A stretch of 64,000 bases of DNA from Microbacterium ginsengisoli (GCF_000956535.1 NZ_JYIY01000068.1:1-64000); one strand, 5' to 3'. Shown: positions 1 to 9,541, counted from the first letter of the stretch. The notes: generated from the sequence alone by a model not told the origin. A program made the numbers and translations.

Positions 1-879
1 CCCTCCTTCCTGCCCCCCCAGTGGTCCACCCACGAATGGTCCGGCACCGAATACGGCCGCGTCCTCCACTTCGGAATCCGCGAACACGCCATGGGCGCGA
101 TCCTCAACGGCATCACCCTCCACGGCCCCACCCGCCCCTACGGCGGCACGTTCCTGATCTTCAGCGACTACATGCGACCCCCCGTCCGCCTCGCCGCCCT
201 CATGAACATCCCCACCCTGTTCGTCTGGACCCACGACTCCATCGCCCTCGGCGAAGACGGACCCACCCACCAACCCATCGAACAACTCGCCACCCTCCGA
301 GCCATCCCCAACTTCACCCTCGTCCGCCCCGCCGACGCCAACGAAACCGCCACCGCCTGGCTCGAACTCCTCACCCGCCACACCGGGCCCGCCGGCATCG
401 CCCTCTCCCGCCAAAACCTCCCCGTGTTCGCACGCGGAGAAGGCGACGCGACAGCAACCGAGCTCGCCTCCGCCGCCGGCGTCGCCAAGGGCGCCTACAT
501 CCTCGCCGACACCGACGACACCCCCGACGTCATCCTCATCGCGACCGGCTCCGAAGTGCAGCTCGCCCTCGCCGCCCGCGACCAGCTCGCCACCGACGGA
601 ATCGCCGCCCGCGTCGTCTCCGCCCCCAGCCTCGAATGGTTCGCCGAACAAGACGACACCTACCGCGAACACGTCCTCCCCTCGACGATCAAAGCCCGCG
701 TATCCATCGAGGCAGGCTCCGCCCTCAGCTGGCACGCGATCGTCGGCGACGCGGGCCGCGTCATCGGCATCGATCACTTCGGCGCCTCGGCGTCGGCCGG
801 CGAGCTGCAGCGCCGCTTCGGCTTCACCGTCGACGCGGTCGTCGCGGCGGCGCACGAGACGATCGAGGCGACAGCGTGA
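1..879 (+). CDS. tkt: Transketolase, C-terminal part (cut by window start)
   Basis: Thiamine-diphosphate enzyme that moves two-carbon ketol units between pentose phosphate and glycolytic sugars in the cytosol. The reading frame is open from base 1, so only the last 292 codons of a protein normally near 700 residues are present: most of the pyrimidine-binding domain and the C-terminal domain. Diagnostic motif [14 protein letters not shown] (bases 76-117) includes the glutamate that activates the cofactor. The last bases overlap the transaldolase start (GTGA), so the two are probably co-translated. Codon use changes inside the gene: 12 of 13 glutamates before about base 690 use GAA, whereas the four from about base 705 on use GAG like the neighbouring genes. 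Confidence 0.96.
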   Translation, partial: PSFLPPQWSTHEWSGTEYGRVLHFGIREHAMGAILNGITLHGPTRPYGGTFLIFSDYMRPPVRLAALMNIPTLFVWTHDSIALGEDGPTHQPIEQLATLRAIPNFTLVRPADANETATAWLELLTRHTGPAGIALSRQNLPVFARGEGDATATELASAAGVAKGAYILADTDDTPDVILIATGSEVQLALAARDQLATDGIAARVVSAPSLEWFAEQDDTYREHVLPSTIKARVSIEAGSALSWHAIVGDAGRVIGIDHFGASASAGELQRRFGFTVDAVVAAAHETIEATA

Positions 880-1988
880 GCACGCCGACGGCCGCCCTCG
901 CCGCGGCGGGCGTGAGCATCTGGCTCGACGATCTCTCCCGCGAGCGCATCGAGTCCGGCGAGCTCGCCGAACTCGTGCGCACCCGCAACGTCACGGGAGT
1001 GACGACCAACCCGTCGATCTTCCAGGCGGCCATCACCCGCGGTGCGGGGTACGGGCCGGCACTCGCGCGGGAAGCCGCGGCCGCGGCATCCGCCGATGAG
1101 GCCATCCTCCGCATCACGACCGACGACGTGCGCGACGCCTGCGATGTGCTGCGGGAGGTATACGACGCGACGGGCGGCGTCGACGGACACGTCTCGATCG
1201 AGGTCTCCCCCGAGCTCGCCCACGACACCGAGGGCACCATCGCGCAGGCCCTCGCCCTGCACGCCGCGGTGGCGAGGCCCAACGTGCTGATCAAGATCCC
1301 CGCGACCCGCGCGGGACTTCCGGCGATCACCGCCGTGGTGGCGGCCGGGGTGTCGGTGAACGTGACGCTCATCTTCAGCCTCGAACGCTATACCGAGGTC
1401 ATCGACGCGTACCTGACCGGCCTCGAGCAGGCGCGCGCGAACCGCCTCGACCTGACCACGATCCACTCCGTGGCCTCGTTCTTCATCTCGCGCGTGGACA
1501 CGGAGGTCGACGCCCGGCTCGCGGCGATCGGCACCGACGCGGCACTCGCCCTGCGCGGCCAGGCGGCGCTCGCGAACGCCCGCCTCGCGTACAACCTGTA
1601 CGAGCAGCGGTTCGAGGAGCCCCGGGTACGGGCGCTGCTCGCCGCCGGGGCGAACCGTCAGCGGCCGCTCTGGGCGTCGACCGGCGTGAAGGACCCGTCC
1701 TTCCCCGACACCCGCTATGTCACCGAGCTGGTCGCGCGCGGCACCGTCAACACGATGCCGGCCGCCACCCTCGAGGCGACCTTCGACCATGCGATCATCA
1801 CGGGCGACACCGTCACCGCCCGCGATGCCGACGCGCGGGCCGTTCTCGACGCCCTCGCCGCGGCGGGGGTCGACTTCGGCGATGTCACGCGGCTGCTCGA
1901 AGAGCGCGGAGTCGCGGCGTTCGTCGATTCGTGGGCCGATCTGACGTCAACGGTCGCGGCCGCACTCGCCCCGGCGCTCACGCACTGA
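876..1988 (+). CDS. tal: Transaldolase
   Basis: Cytosolic pentose phosphate pathway enzyme that transfers dihydroxyacetone from sedoheptulose-7-phosphate to glyceraldehyde-3-phosphate through a lysine Schiff base. Visible motifs are [10 protein letters not shown] near the N-terminus and VLIKIPAT, which holds the Schiff-base lysine. The 370 residues fit the long actinobacterial transaldolases. The GTG start at 876 overlaps the transketolase stop by four bases; in-frame codons further upstream lie inside tkt and are not used. In many actinobacteria zwf and opcA follow; here the cluster ends and a convergent exporter gene follows. Confidence 0.96.
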   Translation: MSTPTAALAAAGVSIWLDDLSRERIESGELAELVRTRNVTGVTTNPSIFQAAITRGAGYGPALAREAAAAASADEAILRITTDDVRDACDVLREVYDATGGVDGHVSIEVSPELAHDTEGTIAQALALHAAVARPNVLIKIPATRAGLPAITAVVAAGVSVNVTLIFSLERYTEVIDAYLTGLEQARANRLDLTTIHSVASFFISRVDTEVDARLAAIGTDAALALRGQAALANARLAYNLYEQRFEEPRVRALLAAGANRQRPLWASTGVKDPSFPDTRYVTELVARGTVNTMPAATLEATFDHAIITGDTVTARDADARAVLDALAAAGVDFGDVTRLLEERGVAAFVDSWADLTSTVAAALAPALTH

Positions 1989-2073
1989 GCCCGACCCGGC
2001 CGCACGACCCCGGAAGGCGCGCACAGTCGACCGAATCGACAGGCACTCGACGCGGGCCGATTCGAGCCGGTAG

Positions 2074-2967
2074 TCAGGCCTGCGGCGGCAGCGCGCCGTC
2101 AGGCAGCGCCCGCACGGTGCGCGGGCGCGCGCCGGCGAGCACGGCGCCCGCGCTCGCGATCACGACGAGCGCGATGCCCGCGATCTCGAGCAGGGCGAGA
2201 TGCTGTCCGAGAAGCAGGAATCCCGCCACCGAGGCGGTCGCCGGGCCGAGACTCATCAGCACCGCGAAGACGGATGCCGCGACCCGCCGCAGCGCGAACA
2301 GTTCGAGGGCGTACGGGATGGTCGACGACAGCAGCGCGACGGCCGCCCCGAGGCCGAGCAGCTCAGGTCGCACGAGGGCCGAGCCCGCGTCGACGATGCC
2401 GAACGGCAGCGAGACCACCGCGCCCGCCGCCATCGCGATCGCGAGGCCGTCGAGTCGGGCGAAGAGCCGCCCCACGCGTGCGGAGGCGAGGATGTAGAAC
2501 GCCCAGCTGGCGGCCGCGGCGAGCGCGAACACGACCCCGAGCAGGTCGAGTCGATCCCAGCCGCCCCCGCCCAGGGCCGCCACTCCGAGGGCGGCGATTC
2601 CCGCCCAGACGAGGGCGCTCGCACGGCGGGCGACGATGATCGACAGGGTCAGCGGGCCGAGCACCTCGATCGTGACCGTCACACCGAGGGGCAGACGCTC
2701 GAGGGCGAGGTAGAACAGACCGTTCATGAGTGCGAGCACGAGCCCGAACGCGAGGGCCGAGAGCCAGGCGTCTCGCGAGAGCCCGCGCAGGCGCGGGCGG
2801 GCGATCGCGAGAAGCACGAGCGCCGAGAACACGAGTCTCAGCATCACCATGCCGAGAGGCCCGACAGCGGGGAAGAGCAGCACGGCGATCGACGCGCCGA
2901 CCTCCTGACAGGCCAGACCGATCAGCACGAGACCGATCGCGCCGTAGCTGCTGCGGGCAGGGGACAT
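2074..2967 (-). CDS. EamA/RhaT-family drug/metabolite exporter
   Basis: A 297-residue integral membrane protein of the DMT superfamily, with about ten hydrophobic segments arranged as two repeated EamA halves. Substrate is unknown; relatives export amino acids or other small metabolites. Translation starts at ATG 2967 (MSPARSSYG), preceded by GGAAG about 7 nt upstream; an open frame continues upstream but would cross the divergent DUF2470 gene. It converges on tal with no obvious hairpin between them. Confidence 0.88.
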   Translation of the reverse strand: MSPARSSYGAIGLVLIGLACQEVGASIAVLLFPAVGPLGMVMLRLVFSALVLLAIARPRLRGLSRDAWLSALAFGLVLALMNGLFYLALERLPLGVTVTIEVLGPLTLSIIVARRASALVWAGIAALGVAALGGGGWDRLDLLGVVFALAAAASWAFYILASARVGRLFARLDGLAIAMAAGAVVSLPFGIVDAGSALVRPELLGLGAAVALLSSTIPYALELFALRRVAASVFAVLMSLGPATASVAGFLLLGQHLALLEIAGIALVVIASAGAVLAGARPRTVRALPDGALPPQA

Positions 2968-3072
2968 CGCACTCTTCCAACCGTCGGGGAACATTCCGAT
3001 CAAAGCATGTCCTCCCGACATCGCCGTGCGGGGGTGACGTACGAGGTCGCCGGCCGTGCGTAGGGTGGAGGC

Positions 3073-3378
3073 ATGCCCCACCTCTTCGACGCCGACGCCC
3101 TCGCAGGCGTCCTCGGTCACATGAACTCCGATCACGCCGACGACAACCTGCTCATCGCGCGCGCGTTCGGTGACGCTGACGCTGTCGGCGCAGTGATGAT
3201 CGGGTTCGACGGCTCGGCCGGCGAGTGGCGCTATACGACCTCGACCGGTGAGGAGACGCTGCAGGTGCCCTGGCCGGGAGGCGAGATCACCGAACGGCGA
3301 GAGGTGCGCCGCGAGATCGTGGCGCTCTACGACGCGGCCTGCCGGCGCCTGGGCGTCGAGCCGCGTCCGCACGAGTGA
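3073..3378 (+). CDS. DUF2470 domain protein (HugZ C-terminal-like)
   Basis: A 101-residue single-domain protein. The motif HMNSDHADDNL at the N-terminus is characteristic of DUF2470, the domain found at the C-terminus of HugZ-type heme-degrading proteins, where its histidine region contacts heme. A purine-rich ribosome binding site (GGTGGAGG) precedes ATG 3073. It lies 77 bp upstream of the heme oxygenase on the same strand, which supports a role in heme handling, but the IdeR box sits between the two genes, so this one may have its own promoter. Catalytic activity alone is unlikely; heme carrier or assistant is an inference. Confidence 0.85.
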   Translation: MPHLFDADALAGVLGHMNSDHADDNLLIARAFGDADAVGAVMIGFDGSAGEWRYTTSTGEETLQVPWPGGEITERREVRREIVALYDAACRRLGVEPRPHE

Positions 3379-3420
3379 CCTCCGAGGAACCCGCGCAAAG
3401 GCTCTGACGCAACGCGAAGG

Positions 3421-3439
3421 TTAGGTTCCGCTTACCTGA
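3421..3439 (+). promoter_or_regulatory. IdeR/DtxR iron box
   Basis: The 19-mer TTAGGTTCCGCTTACCTGA matches 15 of 19 positions of the DtxR/IdeR consensus palindrome. It overlaps where the -35 region of the heme oxygenase promoter must lie, so iron-loaded repressor would block transcription. The family fits: heme oxygenases of Corynebacterium and Mycobacterium are iron-regulated this way. Confidence 0.8.
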
Positions 3440-3442
3440 AGG

Positions 3443-3448
3443 TATAGT
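3443..3448 (+). promoter_or_regulatory. -10 element of heme oxygenase gene, leaderless
   Basis: TATAGT ends 7 nt before ATG 3456, which places transcription initiation at about the A of the start codon. No Shine-Dalgarno sequence is present. This decides the start in favour of ATG 3456 over the in-frame GTG at 3447. Confidence 0.65.
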
Positions 3449-3455
3449 GGGCGAC

Positions 3456-4109
3456 ATGACGACGCCCATCCCCTTCTCCACCGCCCTGCGCGAGCGCTCC
3501 AGCGGCGCGCACTCCGGCAGCGAGAGCGCCGGATTCATGGCCGATCTCCTCAAGGGGGAGGGCACGCGCGAGGACTACGTTGCTCTCGTCGCCCAGCACT
3601 GGTTCATCTACGAGGCGCTCGAAGGGGCGGCGGAGCGCATGCGCCGCGACCCCGTGGCATCCGTCTTCATCAGCGACAAGCTCACGCGCCTGCCGGCCCT
3701 CGAGGCCGACCTCGCGTTCCTCATCGGCGACGACTGGACGCAGCGCATCACCCCGCTGCCGACGACCGAGCGCTACGTCGCCCGCATCCGTCAGGTCGGC
3801 GCCACGTGGGCGGGCGGCTTCGTCGCCCACCACTACACGCGCTACCTCGGCGACCTGTCGGGCGGACTGTTCATCGGCAAGCTGATGGCGCGCCGGTTCG
3901 GGTTCGAGACCAACGGCATCGGGTTCTACATCTTCGGCGACATCGCGGACCCCAAGGCGTTCAAGGACGTCTACCGCGAGCAGCTCGACGCCGCCCCGTG
4001 GGACGAGGCCGAGAAGCAGCGGGTGATCGACGAGGTGCTGCTCGCCTACCGGTTCAACACCGAGCTGTTCGACGACCTCGCCCGCGCGAAGGCGGATGCC
4101 GCGGCCTGA
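3456..4109 (+). CDS. hmuO: Heme oxygenase (biliverdin-producing)
   Basis: Oxidatively opens heme to biliverdin, CO and ferrous iron, allowing growth on host or environmental heme. The 217-residue length fits the HmuO/HO-1 fold. His19 in SSGAHSGSE aligns with the proximal heme ligand, and GDLSGG (bases 3849-3866) is the glycine-rich distal helix that bends over the heme. The protein is cytosolic with no signal peptide. Control by iron is indicated by the IdeR box directly over its promoter. The DUF2470 gene just upstream is a probable functional partner. No heme transporter gene is visible in the window. Confidence 0.95.
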   Translation: MTTPIPFSTALRERSSGAHSGSESAGFMADLLKGEGTREDYVALVAQHWFIYEALEGAAERMRRDPVASVFISDKLTRLPALEADLAFLIGDDWTQRITPLPTTERYVARIRQVGATWAGGFVAHHYTRYLGDLSGGLFIGKLMARRFGFETNGIGFYIFGDIADPKAFKDVYREQLDAAPWDEAEKQRVIDEVLLAYRFNTELFDDLARAKADAAA

Positions 4110-4132
4110 CCGCCCCGCGCAGCGGCGCCGCG

Positions 4133-5479
4133 TCAGCGGGCCGCGGCCATGAAGCGCGCGACGTCGGGATCGACCCGGATGTCGCTCGGGCGCAGCGGCC
4201 GGCGGAGGTACAGCCCGTCGATGGAGGTCAGCCGCGACAGGGCCACGTACGTCTGCCCGGGCGCGAACGCCCCCGAGCCGAGGTCGATGACCGCCCGGTC
4301 GTAGCTCTTGCCCTGCGACTTGTGGATCGTGACGGCCCACGCGAGCCGCAGCGGGAACTGGGTGAACTCGGCGACGACGTCCCGCGTGAGCTGACGGGTG
4401 GTCGCGTGGTACGCGTAGCGGTAGCGCTCCCAGACCGCCGGTTCGACGTCGTGCTCCTCGCCGTCGACGCTCACCCGCACCTTGTCTCCCGTGATGCGGG
4501 TGACGGTGCCGATCGTGCCGTTCACCCAACGGGGCGGCTCGCCGTAGCCGGCGGTGTCGTTGCGCAGGAACATCACCTGCGCGCCGATCTTCAGCTGCAG
4601 CTCGACATCGGCGGGGTACGCATCACCGCGGCCGAAGTCGCCGTTGATCTCCGCGACGGCGGTCTGCGATCGCCCGATGAGGGCGTCGAGGTGGCGTTTG
4701 TTGATCGCATTGACCGCGTCGTTGCGGGTCGCGAGGGTGATGATCGGCTGCTCGCCGTCGACCGGCTCGGGCGGTGTGCGGGCCCCGTGGCCGTTGAGCA
4801 CTCCGGCCATGTCGGCCGTCACGCGACCGTGCCGCACGGCGTCGAGGAGCGCCTTGAACGCCGGGTCGGACTGCCGGTGGATGTCGCGCAGCTCGCGGAT
4901 GTGCAGGGTGGCGCCGTGGCGTCCGAGGTCGATGATGCCTGCGGCATCCGGTGTCTCGCCGGCCCAGACGTGCGCGTCGAAGAACCAGTGCGAGCGGTAG
5001 TGGTCGTGCAGGTAGCGCAGTTCGTCGCCGCGCGGCGGCACCGGGGCGAGCTGGTACGGGTCGCCGAACATGACGACCTGCACGCCGCCGAAGGGCTCCG
5101 CGCGGCGACCCCGGGCCTGACGCAGCGCCCGGTCGATGCCGTCCATGAGGTCGGCGCTGACCATCGACACCTCGTCGATGACGAGCATGTCGAGGGCGCC
5201 GAGCAGCTTGCGGGTCGCCTCGGGCTGGGTGAGCTCGGTGTTGGCGATGAGTCCGATCGGCAGGCGCAGCAGCGAGTGGATGGTCTGCCCGCCGACGTTG
5301 AGTGCGGCGACCCCCGTCGGCGCGCACACGGCGACGCGCTTGGCGGTGTGCTCGACGAGGTGGCGCAGCAGCGTCGACTTGCCGGTGCCCGCTCGACCCG
5401 TCACGAAGACGTTGTCGCGCGTGCCCTCGATGAGCTCGTAGACCTCCGTCTGCTCGCTCGAGAGGGGGGTCGTCTGCAC
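4133..5479 (-). CDS. PIF1-like ATP-dependent DNA helicase
   Basis: A 448-residue superfamily 1 helicase. Walker A is GRAGTGKST (residues 28-36); Walker B is LVIDEVSMV; GDPYQLAPVPPRGDE is the motif III region; and VTIHKSQGKSYDRAVID near the C-terminus is the TIHKSQG motif typical of PIF1/RecD2 enzymes. Expected to unwind DNA 5' to 3' in the cytosol. The gene appears to start with GTG (5479). Its stop lies 23 bp from the convergent heme oxygenase stop, and no terminator hairpin is evident. It stands alone, so a specific pathway cannot be inferred. Confidence 0.92.
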   Translation of the reverse strand: MQTTPLSSEQTEVYELIEGTRDNVFVTGRAGTGKSTLLRHLVEHTAKRVAVCAPTGVAALNVGGQTIHSLLRLPIGLIANTELTQPEATRKLLGALDMLVIDEVSMVSADLMDGIDRALRQARGRRAEPFGGVQVVMFGDPYQLAPVPPRGDELRYLHDHYRSHWFFDAHVWAGETPDAAGIIDLGRHGATLHIRELRDIHRQSDPAFKALLDAVRHGRVTADMAGVLNGHGARTPPEPVDGEQPIITLATRNDAVNAINKRHLDALIGRSQTAVAEINGDFGRGDAYPADVELQLKIGAQVMFLRNDTAGYGEPPRWVNGTIGTVTRITGDKVRVSVDGEEHDVEPAVWERYRYAYHATTRQLTRDVVAEFTQFPLRLAWAVTIHKSQGKSYDRAVIDLGSGAFAPGQTYVALSRLTSIDGLYLRRPLRPSDIRVDPDVARFMAAAR

Positions 5480-5552
5480 CCGTCCATGCTAGGTGCGCGG
5501 GCGCCCCGCGAGCCGTGGGGGCGTTTCCCGGGTGGCGGCGCGGCCCGGTTCC

Positions 5553-5558
5553 TACACT
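5553..5558 (+). promoter_or_regulatory. -10 element, leaderless promoter
   Basis: TACACT is followed by 6 nt and then GTG 5565, the spacing of leaderless actinobacterial promoters. It supports a shorter protein than the longest open frame would give. Confidence 0.5.
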
Positions 5559-5564
5559 GTGAAG

Positions 5565-6638
5565 GTGACTGTCGCCGAGCCGGATGCCGCCACCCCCCGG
5601 GTGCGTCGGCGTCGGCCGTTGTGGGTCGATCTCACGTCGATCGCGCTCGTGACCGCGCTGCTGCTCGCGGGTCTCGGCGTCGGATCCGCGGCGCTCTACC
5701 GCCCGTTGTACAGCCCGACGGCGTTCGTGCTGCACTATCTGTCCCTCCTGTCGGATGGGCGGGCCGGCGACGCGCTCGCGGTCCCGGGCGTGGCGCTCAC
5801 CCCCGATCAGCTGTCCGCTGCCGGGCTGCCGTCGACGGCCTCGTCCGCACTGCTGCGATCGACCGCGCTCGGCCAGCTCTCCGACGTGAACGTCGTGTCG
5901 GAGTCGTCCGAAGGTGCCGTCACGACCGTCACCGTCTCGTACTCCGCCGGCGGTCACTCGGGCACCACCGCGTTCCGCGTCGCACCCGACGGGCAGCTCG
6001 GTGTGCTCCCCACCTGGCGCTTCGCCACGAGTCCGCTCGCGGTCATGTCGCTCACCGCGCTCGGCACGATGCAGTTCGGCGTCAATGGATTCGTGGTCGA
6101 CAAGCGGCAGGTCTCGCCCGACGGCGAGAACGTGAAGCCGACCGAGCCGATCGCGATGCTGGTCTTCTCCCCTGCCCTCTACGCGATCCGCATCGACACC
6201 GACATCTCCTCCTCGAGCGGGACGGCGGTGCTGGCGAACGCGCCGGGCGTCGACATCCCGGTCACCGTTCAGGCGCAGCCGACGGCGCAGTTCACCTCGG
6301 TCGTGCAGCAGCGGGTGAACGAGTTCCTCTCGCAGTGCGCGACCCAGCAGGTGCTGCAGCCCACCGGATGCCCGTTCGGCTATGTCGTGCGCAACCGCGT
6401 CGAGGGCACTCCGACGTGGTCGATCACGCAGCAGCCGACGATCCAGGTCGTGCCCGACGGCAACGGCTGGCGCATCCCCGACACCGCCGCGGTCGCCCAT
6501 ATCCAGGTGACGGTGCAGTCGCTCTACGACGGGTCGGTGCGACGGGTCAGCGACGACGTCCCCTTCACGGTGAACGCCGGAATCACCGTCAACCCCGACG
6601 AGACGGTCGCGATCTCGATCGGCGGCGGAACGAACTGA
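5565..6638 (+). CDS. Membrane-anchored extracytoplasmic protein of unknown function
   Basis: A 357-residue protein with a short basic cytoplasmic tail (RRRRPLWVD) followed by one hydrophobic segment (about residues 20-42). The remainder is soluble, rich in Thr, Ser and Val, and probably exported. It includes two cysteines close together (SQCATQQ and TGCPFG), which could form a disulfide outside the cell. I recognise no catalytic motif. Start chosen at GTG 5565 because of the -10 element just upstream. It converges on the copper-protein gene. Homologues annotated as hypothetical are common in Microbacteriaceae. Confidence 0.75.
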   Translation: MTVAEPDAATPRVRRRRPLWVDLTSIALVTALLLAGLGVGSAALYRPLYSPTAFVLHYLSLLSDGRAGDALAVPGVALTPDQLSAAGLPSTASSALLRSTALGQLSDVNVVSESSEGAVTTVTVSYSAGGHSGTTAFRVAPDGQLGVLPTWRFATSPLAVMSLTALGTMQFGVNGFVVDKRQVSPDGENVKPTEPIAMLVFSPALYAIRIDTDISSSSGTAVLANAPGVDIPVTVQAQPTAQFTSVVQQRVNEFLSQCATQQVLQPTGCPFGYVVRNRVEGTPTWSITQQPTIQVVPDGNGWRIPDTAAVAHIQVTVQSLYDGSVRRVSDDVPFTVNAGITVNPDETVAISIGGGTN

Positions 6639-6672
6639 CCTGCCGGATGCCGCGACTTCCCGCGCCGGACGA

Positions 6673-8298
6673 TCAGGCATCGCGGTCGGGGTGCCGGCGG
6701 GCGGCGGCGAGCGCCGCGTCGTACGCGTCGAGCTCGGCGTCGCGCTCGCGGCGCGCAAGACGGCGGGACGCGGCATCCGCGGGTCTGGGGGTGCGCGCGA
6801 CCATGACGGCGAGAGCGAGCAGTGGCACGAGACCGCACCCCGCGACGACGACTCCCGCCCGGCGCTGGTCGTCGAGGGGCTCCGCGCCCCAGGCGGGGGC
6901 GAGGGCGCCGAACCAGTCCGCGACCCACAACGACGCGGTCGAGACGAGCACGGCGGCGAGGGCGATGACGGCCGCCGCGACCAGCACGATCGCGAGCGCC
7001 CGCGCCGCCGTCGCGGTGCGCGGCACGACGACCGCCCGGACGAACAGCAGACCGGCCGCCGCGGCGACGCCGATCGCGAGGTCGGTGCCGATGCGGTGGC
7101 TGAGCGTCCAGCGCAGCACGTCGGTCGCTGTCGCGAGCCAGAGCACCGCGATGAGCAGCAGCGCCGCGACGACGGGGGAACGCAGCGCCCGCGGCGGTGC
7201 GAGCGCTGCGAGCGGGGCGGATGTCTCGGCGCCGGCGGTGCGCGCAGCGCGGGGCGGCGTCGCCCACGCGACGAGCACGGGCACGGCGAGTGCGACGATC
7301 AGCAGTTGCGCGAGCCGGGCGCTCAACAGCACGTCGGCGTAGACGGCGAGTCCGCCGCACGTCGCCCACAGGAACAGCACGACCGCGACCATTCCTGCGC
7401 CGAGCCGCGCGGGCGAGCGCCGGGCGCCCGCGACCGCGGCTCGGCGGCGCACGACGAGCCACGCGATTCCCGCGGCGGCGACGGTGAGCCAGAGCGGGTC
7501 GAGCGCGACACCGAGCAGCAGCGATCCGATCGTGGGCGCCGGGGGCAGCGGCATCCCGGTGAGCACCTCGGAGGGGGTCGCGTCGGCCGGCGGCGCGACG
7601 GGCTGCGCGCCGATGCCGACCGCCGCCCCGAATCCGAGCAGCGCGGCGAGCGCGACCAGCGCGACCACGAGAGGTACCGGAGCGCGCGAGGCCGAGACGA
7701 CGGCCGCTCCCACGACGATCCCGGCGCCGACGGTCGAGACGGTGAGCATCAGCAGAGCCAGGCCCGCGGCCGGGCGCGGCGACGCGCCGGCGGCGAGCGC
7801 CGCGAGCGGCACCACTGCGAGCGCTGCCAGCACCGCGAGCACTCGGACGGCCCGCACCGTGCGCACCGACACCAGCAGCACGGCGATGAGCGCCGCCAGC
7901 ACCGTCGTCACGAGCCAGAGTCGTCCCGTCGACGTTCCCGTGACGAAGCCCGCCACCTCGGCGCCGAATGCGGGATCGAGGCCGGGTGTGAGGTCGAGCA
8001 GCGACACGGCGGTGAGCACAGTCGCTGCGGCGGCGGCCAGGGCGAACACCGCGGCCGCACCGGCAGCGACCGCCACGAGACGCCCGAACGCGGCGCGGGC
8101 GACGGTTCCGCCGGCCACGGCGAGCACGAGACATCCGATCGTCGTCGCCACCCCGAGCCGCACCAGCACCTCGGCGAGCGGCAGGAGCCAGCCGACCAAT
8201 CGGCCGGGCGCCGACAGACCGGCCGTCACCAGCGCCGTGGCGAGCGCCACGACGGCAAGGAGCACAGGGGCTCCGATCCGCCAGGCGCGCGCAGTCAC
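6673..8298 (-). CDS. CopD/CtaG-like copper-associated membrane protein
   Basis: A 541-residue protein with roughly 13-14 hydrophobic segments. The N-terminal half resembles CopD (copper uptake across the membrane). The C-terminal half resembles the caa3-type CtaG domain of cytochrome oxidase assembly, for example FLWATCGGLAVYADVLLSA. In typical CtaG that segment continues into an HMxQH motif; here it reads ARLAQL, so the histidine pair that would bind metal is absent. The C-terminal tail is charged. Function in copper delivery is therefore uncertain; it may be a divergent paralogue. A second, intact CtaG would be expected elsewhere in the genome. Confidence 0.72.
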   Translation of the reverse strand: MTARAWRIGAPVLLAVVALATALVTAGLSAPGRLVGWLLPLAEVLVRLGVATTIGCLVLAVAGGTVARAAFGRLVAVAAGAAAVFALAAAAATVLTAVSLLDLTPGLDPAFGAEVAGFVTGTSTGRLWLVTTVLAALIAVLLVSVRTVRAVRVLAVLAALAVVPLAALAAGASPRPAAGLALLMLTVSTVGAGIVVGAAVVSASRAPVPLVVALVALAALLGFGAAVGIGAQPVAPPADATPSEVLTGMPLPPAPTIGSLLLGVALDPLWLTVAAAGIAWLVVRRRAAVAGARRSPARLGAGMVAVVLFLWATCGGLAVYADVLLSARLAQLLIVALAVPVLVAWATPPRAARTAGAETSAPLAALAPPRALRSPVVAALLLIAVLWLATATDVLRWTLSHRIGTDLAIGVAAAAGLLFVRAVVVPRTATAARALAIVLVAAAVIALAAVLVSTASLWVADWFGALAPAWGAEPLDDQRRAGVVVAGCGLVPLLALAVMVARTPRPADAASRRLARRERDAELDAYDAALAAARRHPDRDA

Positions 8299-8372
8299 GC
8301 GGTCCAGCCTAGGCGGGGGTCGGGTGGCATTCCCGTGCGCGCGACCATAGCCGGACGCGCCACGATAGAGGG

Positions 8373-9503
8373 ATGTCGCACCCCACCGCCACCGCGCCCG
8401 CGCGCCGCCGCTGGCTGCAGGCCATCGATCGCCCTCGGGACGTCGTCGCGTACATCACGCCGAACTGGTTCGCCTCGGTCATGGGGACCGGCATCGTCGC
8501 GAACGCTGCCGTCGCCCTCCCCGTGCAGGTGCCCGGCCAGCGCACCTTCGCACTCGTGGTGTGGCTGCTCGCATCCGCCATGTTCCTCGCGCTGATCGTC
8601 GCGACCGCGCTGCACTGGATCTGGTTCGGCGGCGTCGCCCGCGGTCACCACAGCAATGCCACGATGGCTCACTTCTACGGCGCACCGGCCATGGCGGCAC
8701 TGACCGTCGGACTCGGCACGCTGGTCGTGGGCGTGGACATCCTCGGTGAGCCCGTGGCGGTCGCGATCGATGCCGTGCTGTGGACCGTCGGCACGGTGCT
8801 CGGCCTGATCGCCGCCGTCACGATCCCCTACCTGACTTTCACCCGCCACGACGTGCGGGAGGACAGCGCGTTCGGCGGCTGGCTCATGCCCATCGTCCCG
8901 CCCATGGTGTCGGCGGCGACCGGCGCGGCCCTGCTGCCGCACATCCCCGCGGGCCAGCTGCGGCTCGACTTCCTGCTCGCCTGCTACGCGATGACCGGCA
9001 TGACCGGCATCGCGGCGCTCATCATCCTCACCCAGCTGTGGGGGCGCCTCGCCCGCCACAAGGTCGGGGCCGTCGCGATGGTGCCGACCTTGTGGATCGT
9101 TCTCGGACCGCTCGGTCAGTCGATCACCGCGGCGAACAACCTGGGTGCCGATGCGCACCTCGCCGCTCCGCCCGACCTGGCATCGGCGTTCTCCGCCGCG
9201 GGCGTCGTGTTCGGCGTGCCCGTGCTCGGCTTCGCCCTGCTGTGGGGTGCCCTCGTCGTCGCCCTGACGATCCGCGCCGCGCGCGCCCACCTGCCGTTCA
9301 CTCTCACCTGGTGGTCGTTCACGTTCCCCGTCGGCACGTGCGTGACGGGGTCCGCCGCCCTCGCCGTGCACACCGGCTCGCAGGCACTCGCGGCGCTGTC
9401 CGCGGTGCTGTTCGTGGGGCTCCTCGTCGCGTGGGTCACCGTCGCCGCGCGCACCCTGCACGGAGTATTTCGCACGGGTCGCCTACTGCTGCCGCCGGCC
9501 TGA
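8373..9503 (+). CDS. TDT-family (TehA/SLAC1) transporter
   Basis: A 376-residue polytopic membrane protein with ten predicted helices. The N-terminal ITPNWFASVMGTGIVA is characteristic of the tellurite-resistance/dicarboxylate transporter family (TehA, SLAC1, Mae1). Family members conduct anions such as malate, sulfite, chloride or nitrate; the substrate here cannot be read from sequence. The gene diverges from the CopD/CtaG-like gene and is followed by a strong bidirectional terminator shared with the HU gene. Confidence 0.9.
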   Translation: MSHPTATAPARRRWLQAIDRPRDVVAYITPNWFASVMGTGIVANAAVALPVQVPGQRTFALVVWLLASAMFLALIVATALHWIWFGGVARGHHSNATMAHFYGAPAMAALTVGLGTLVVGVDILGEPVAVAIDAVLWTVGTVLGLIAAVTIPYLTFTRHDVREDSAFGGWLMPIVPPMVSAATGAALLPHIPAGQLRLDFLLACYAMTGMTGIAALIILTQLWGRLARHKVGAVAMVPTLWIVLGPLGQSITAANNLGADAHLAAPPDLASAFSAAGVVFGVPVLGFALLWGALVVALTIRAARAHLPFTLTWWSFTFPVGTCVTGSAALAVHTGSQALAALSAVLFVGLLVAWVTVAARTLHGVFRTGRLLLPPA

Positions 9504-9541
9504 CGTCGCCGCGACGCCACCGCGAACGAAGCCGGACACGA

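Noticed and set aside
3806..7342. Very long open frame (1178 codons) on the plus strand
   Set aside because: It crosses heme oxygenase, the helicase and two other genes on both strands, with Arg/Ala/Pro-rich nonsense translation; it is a GC-driven shadow frame.
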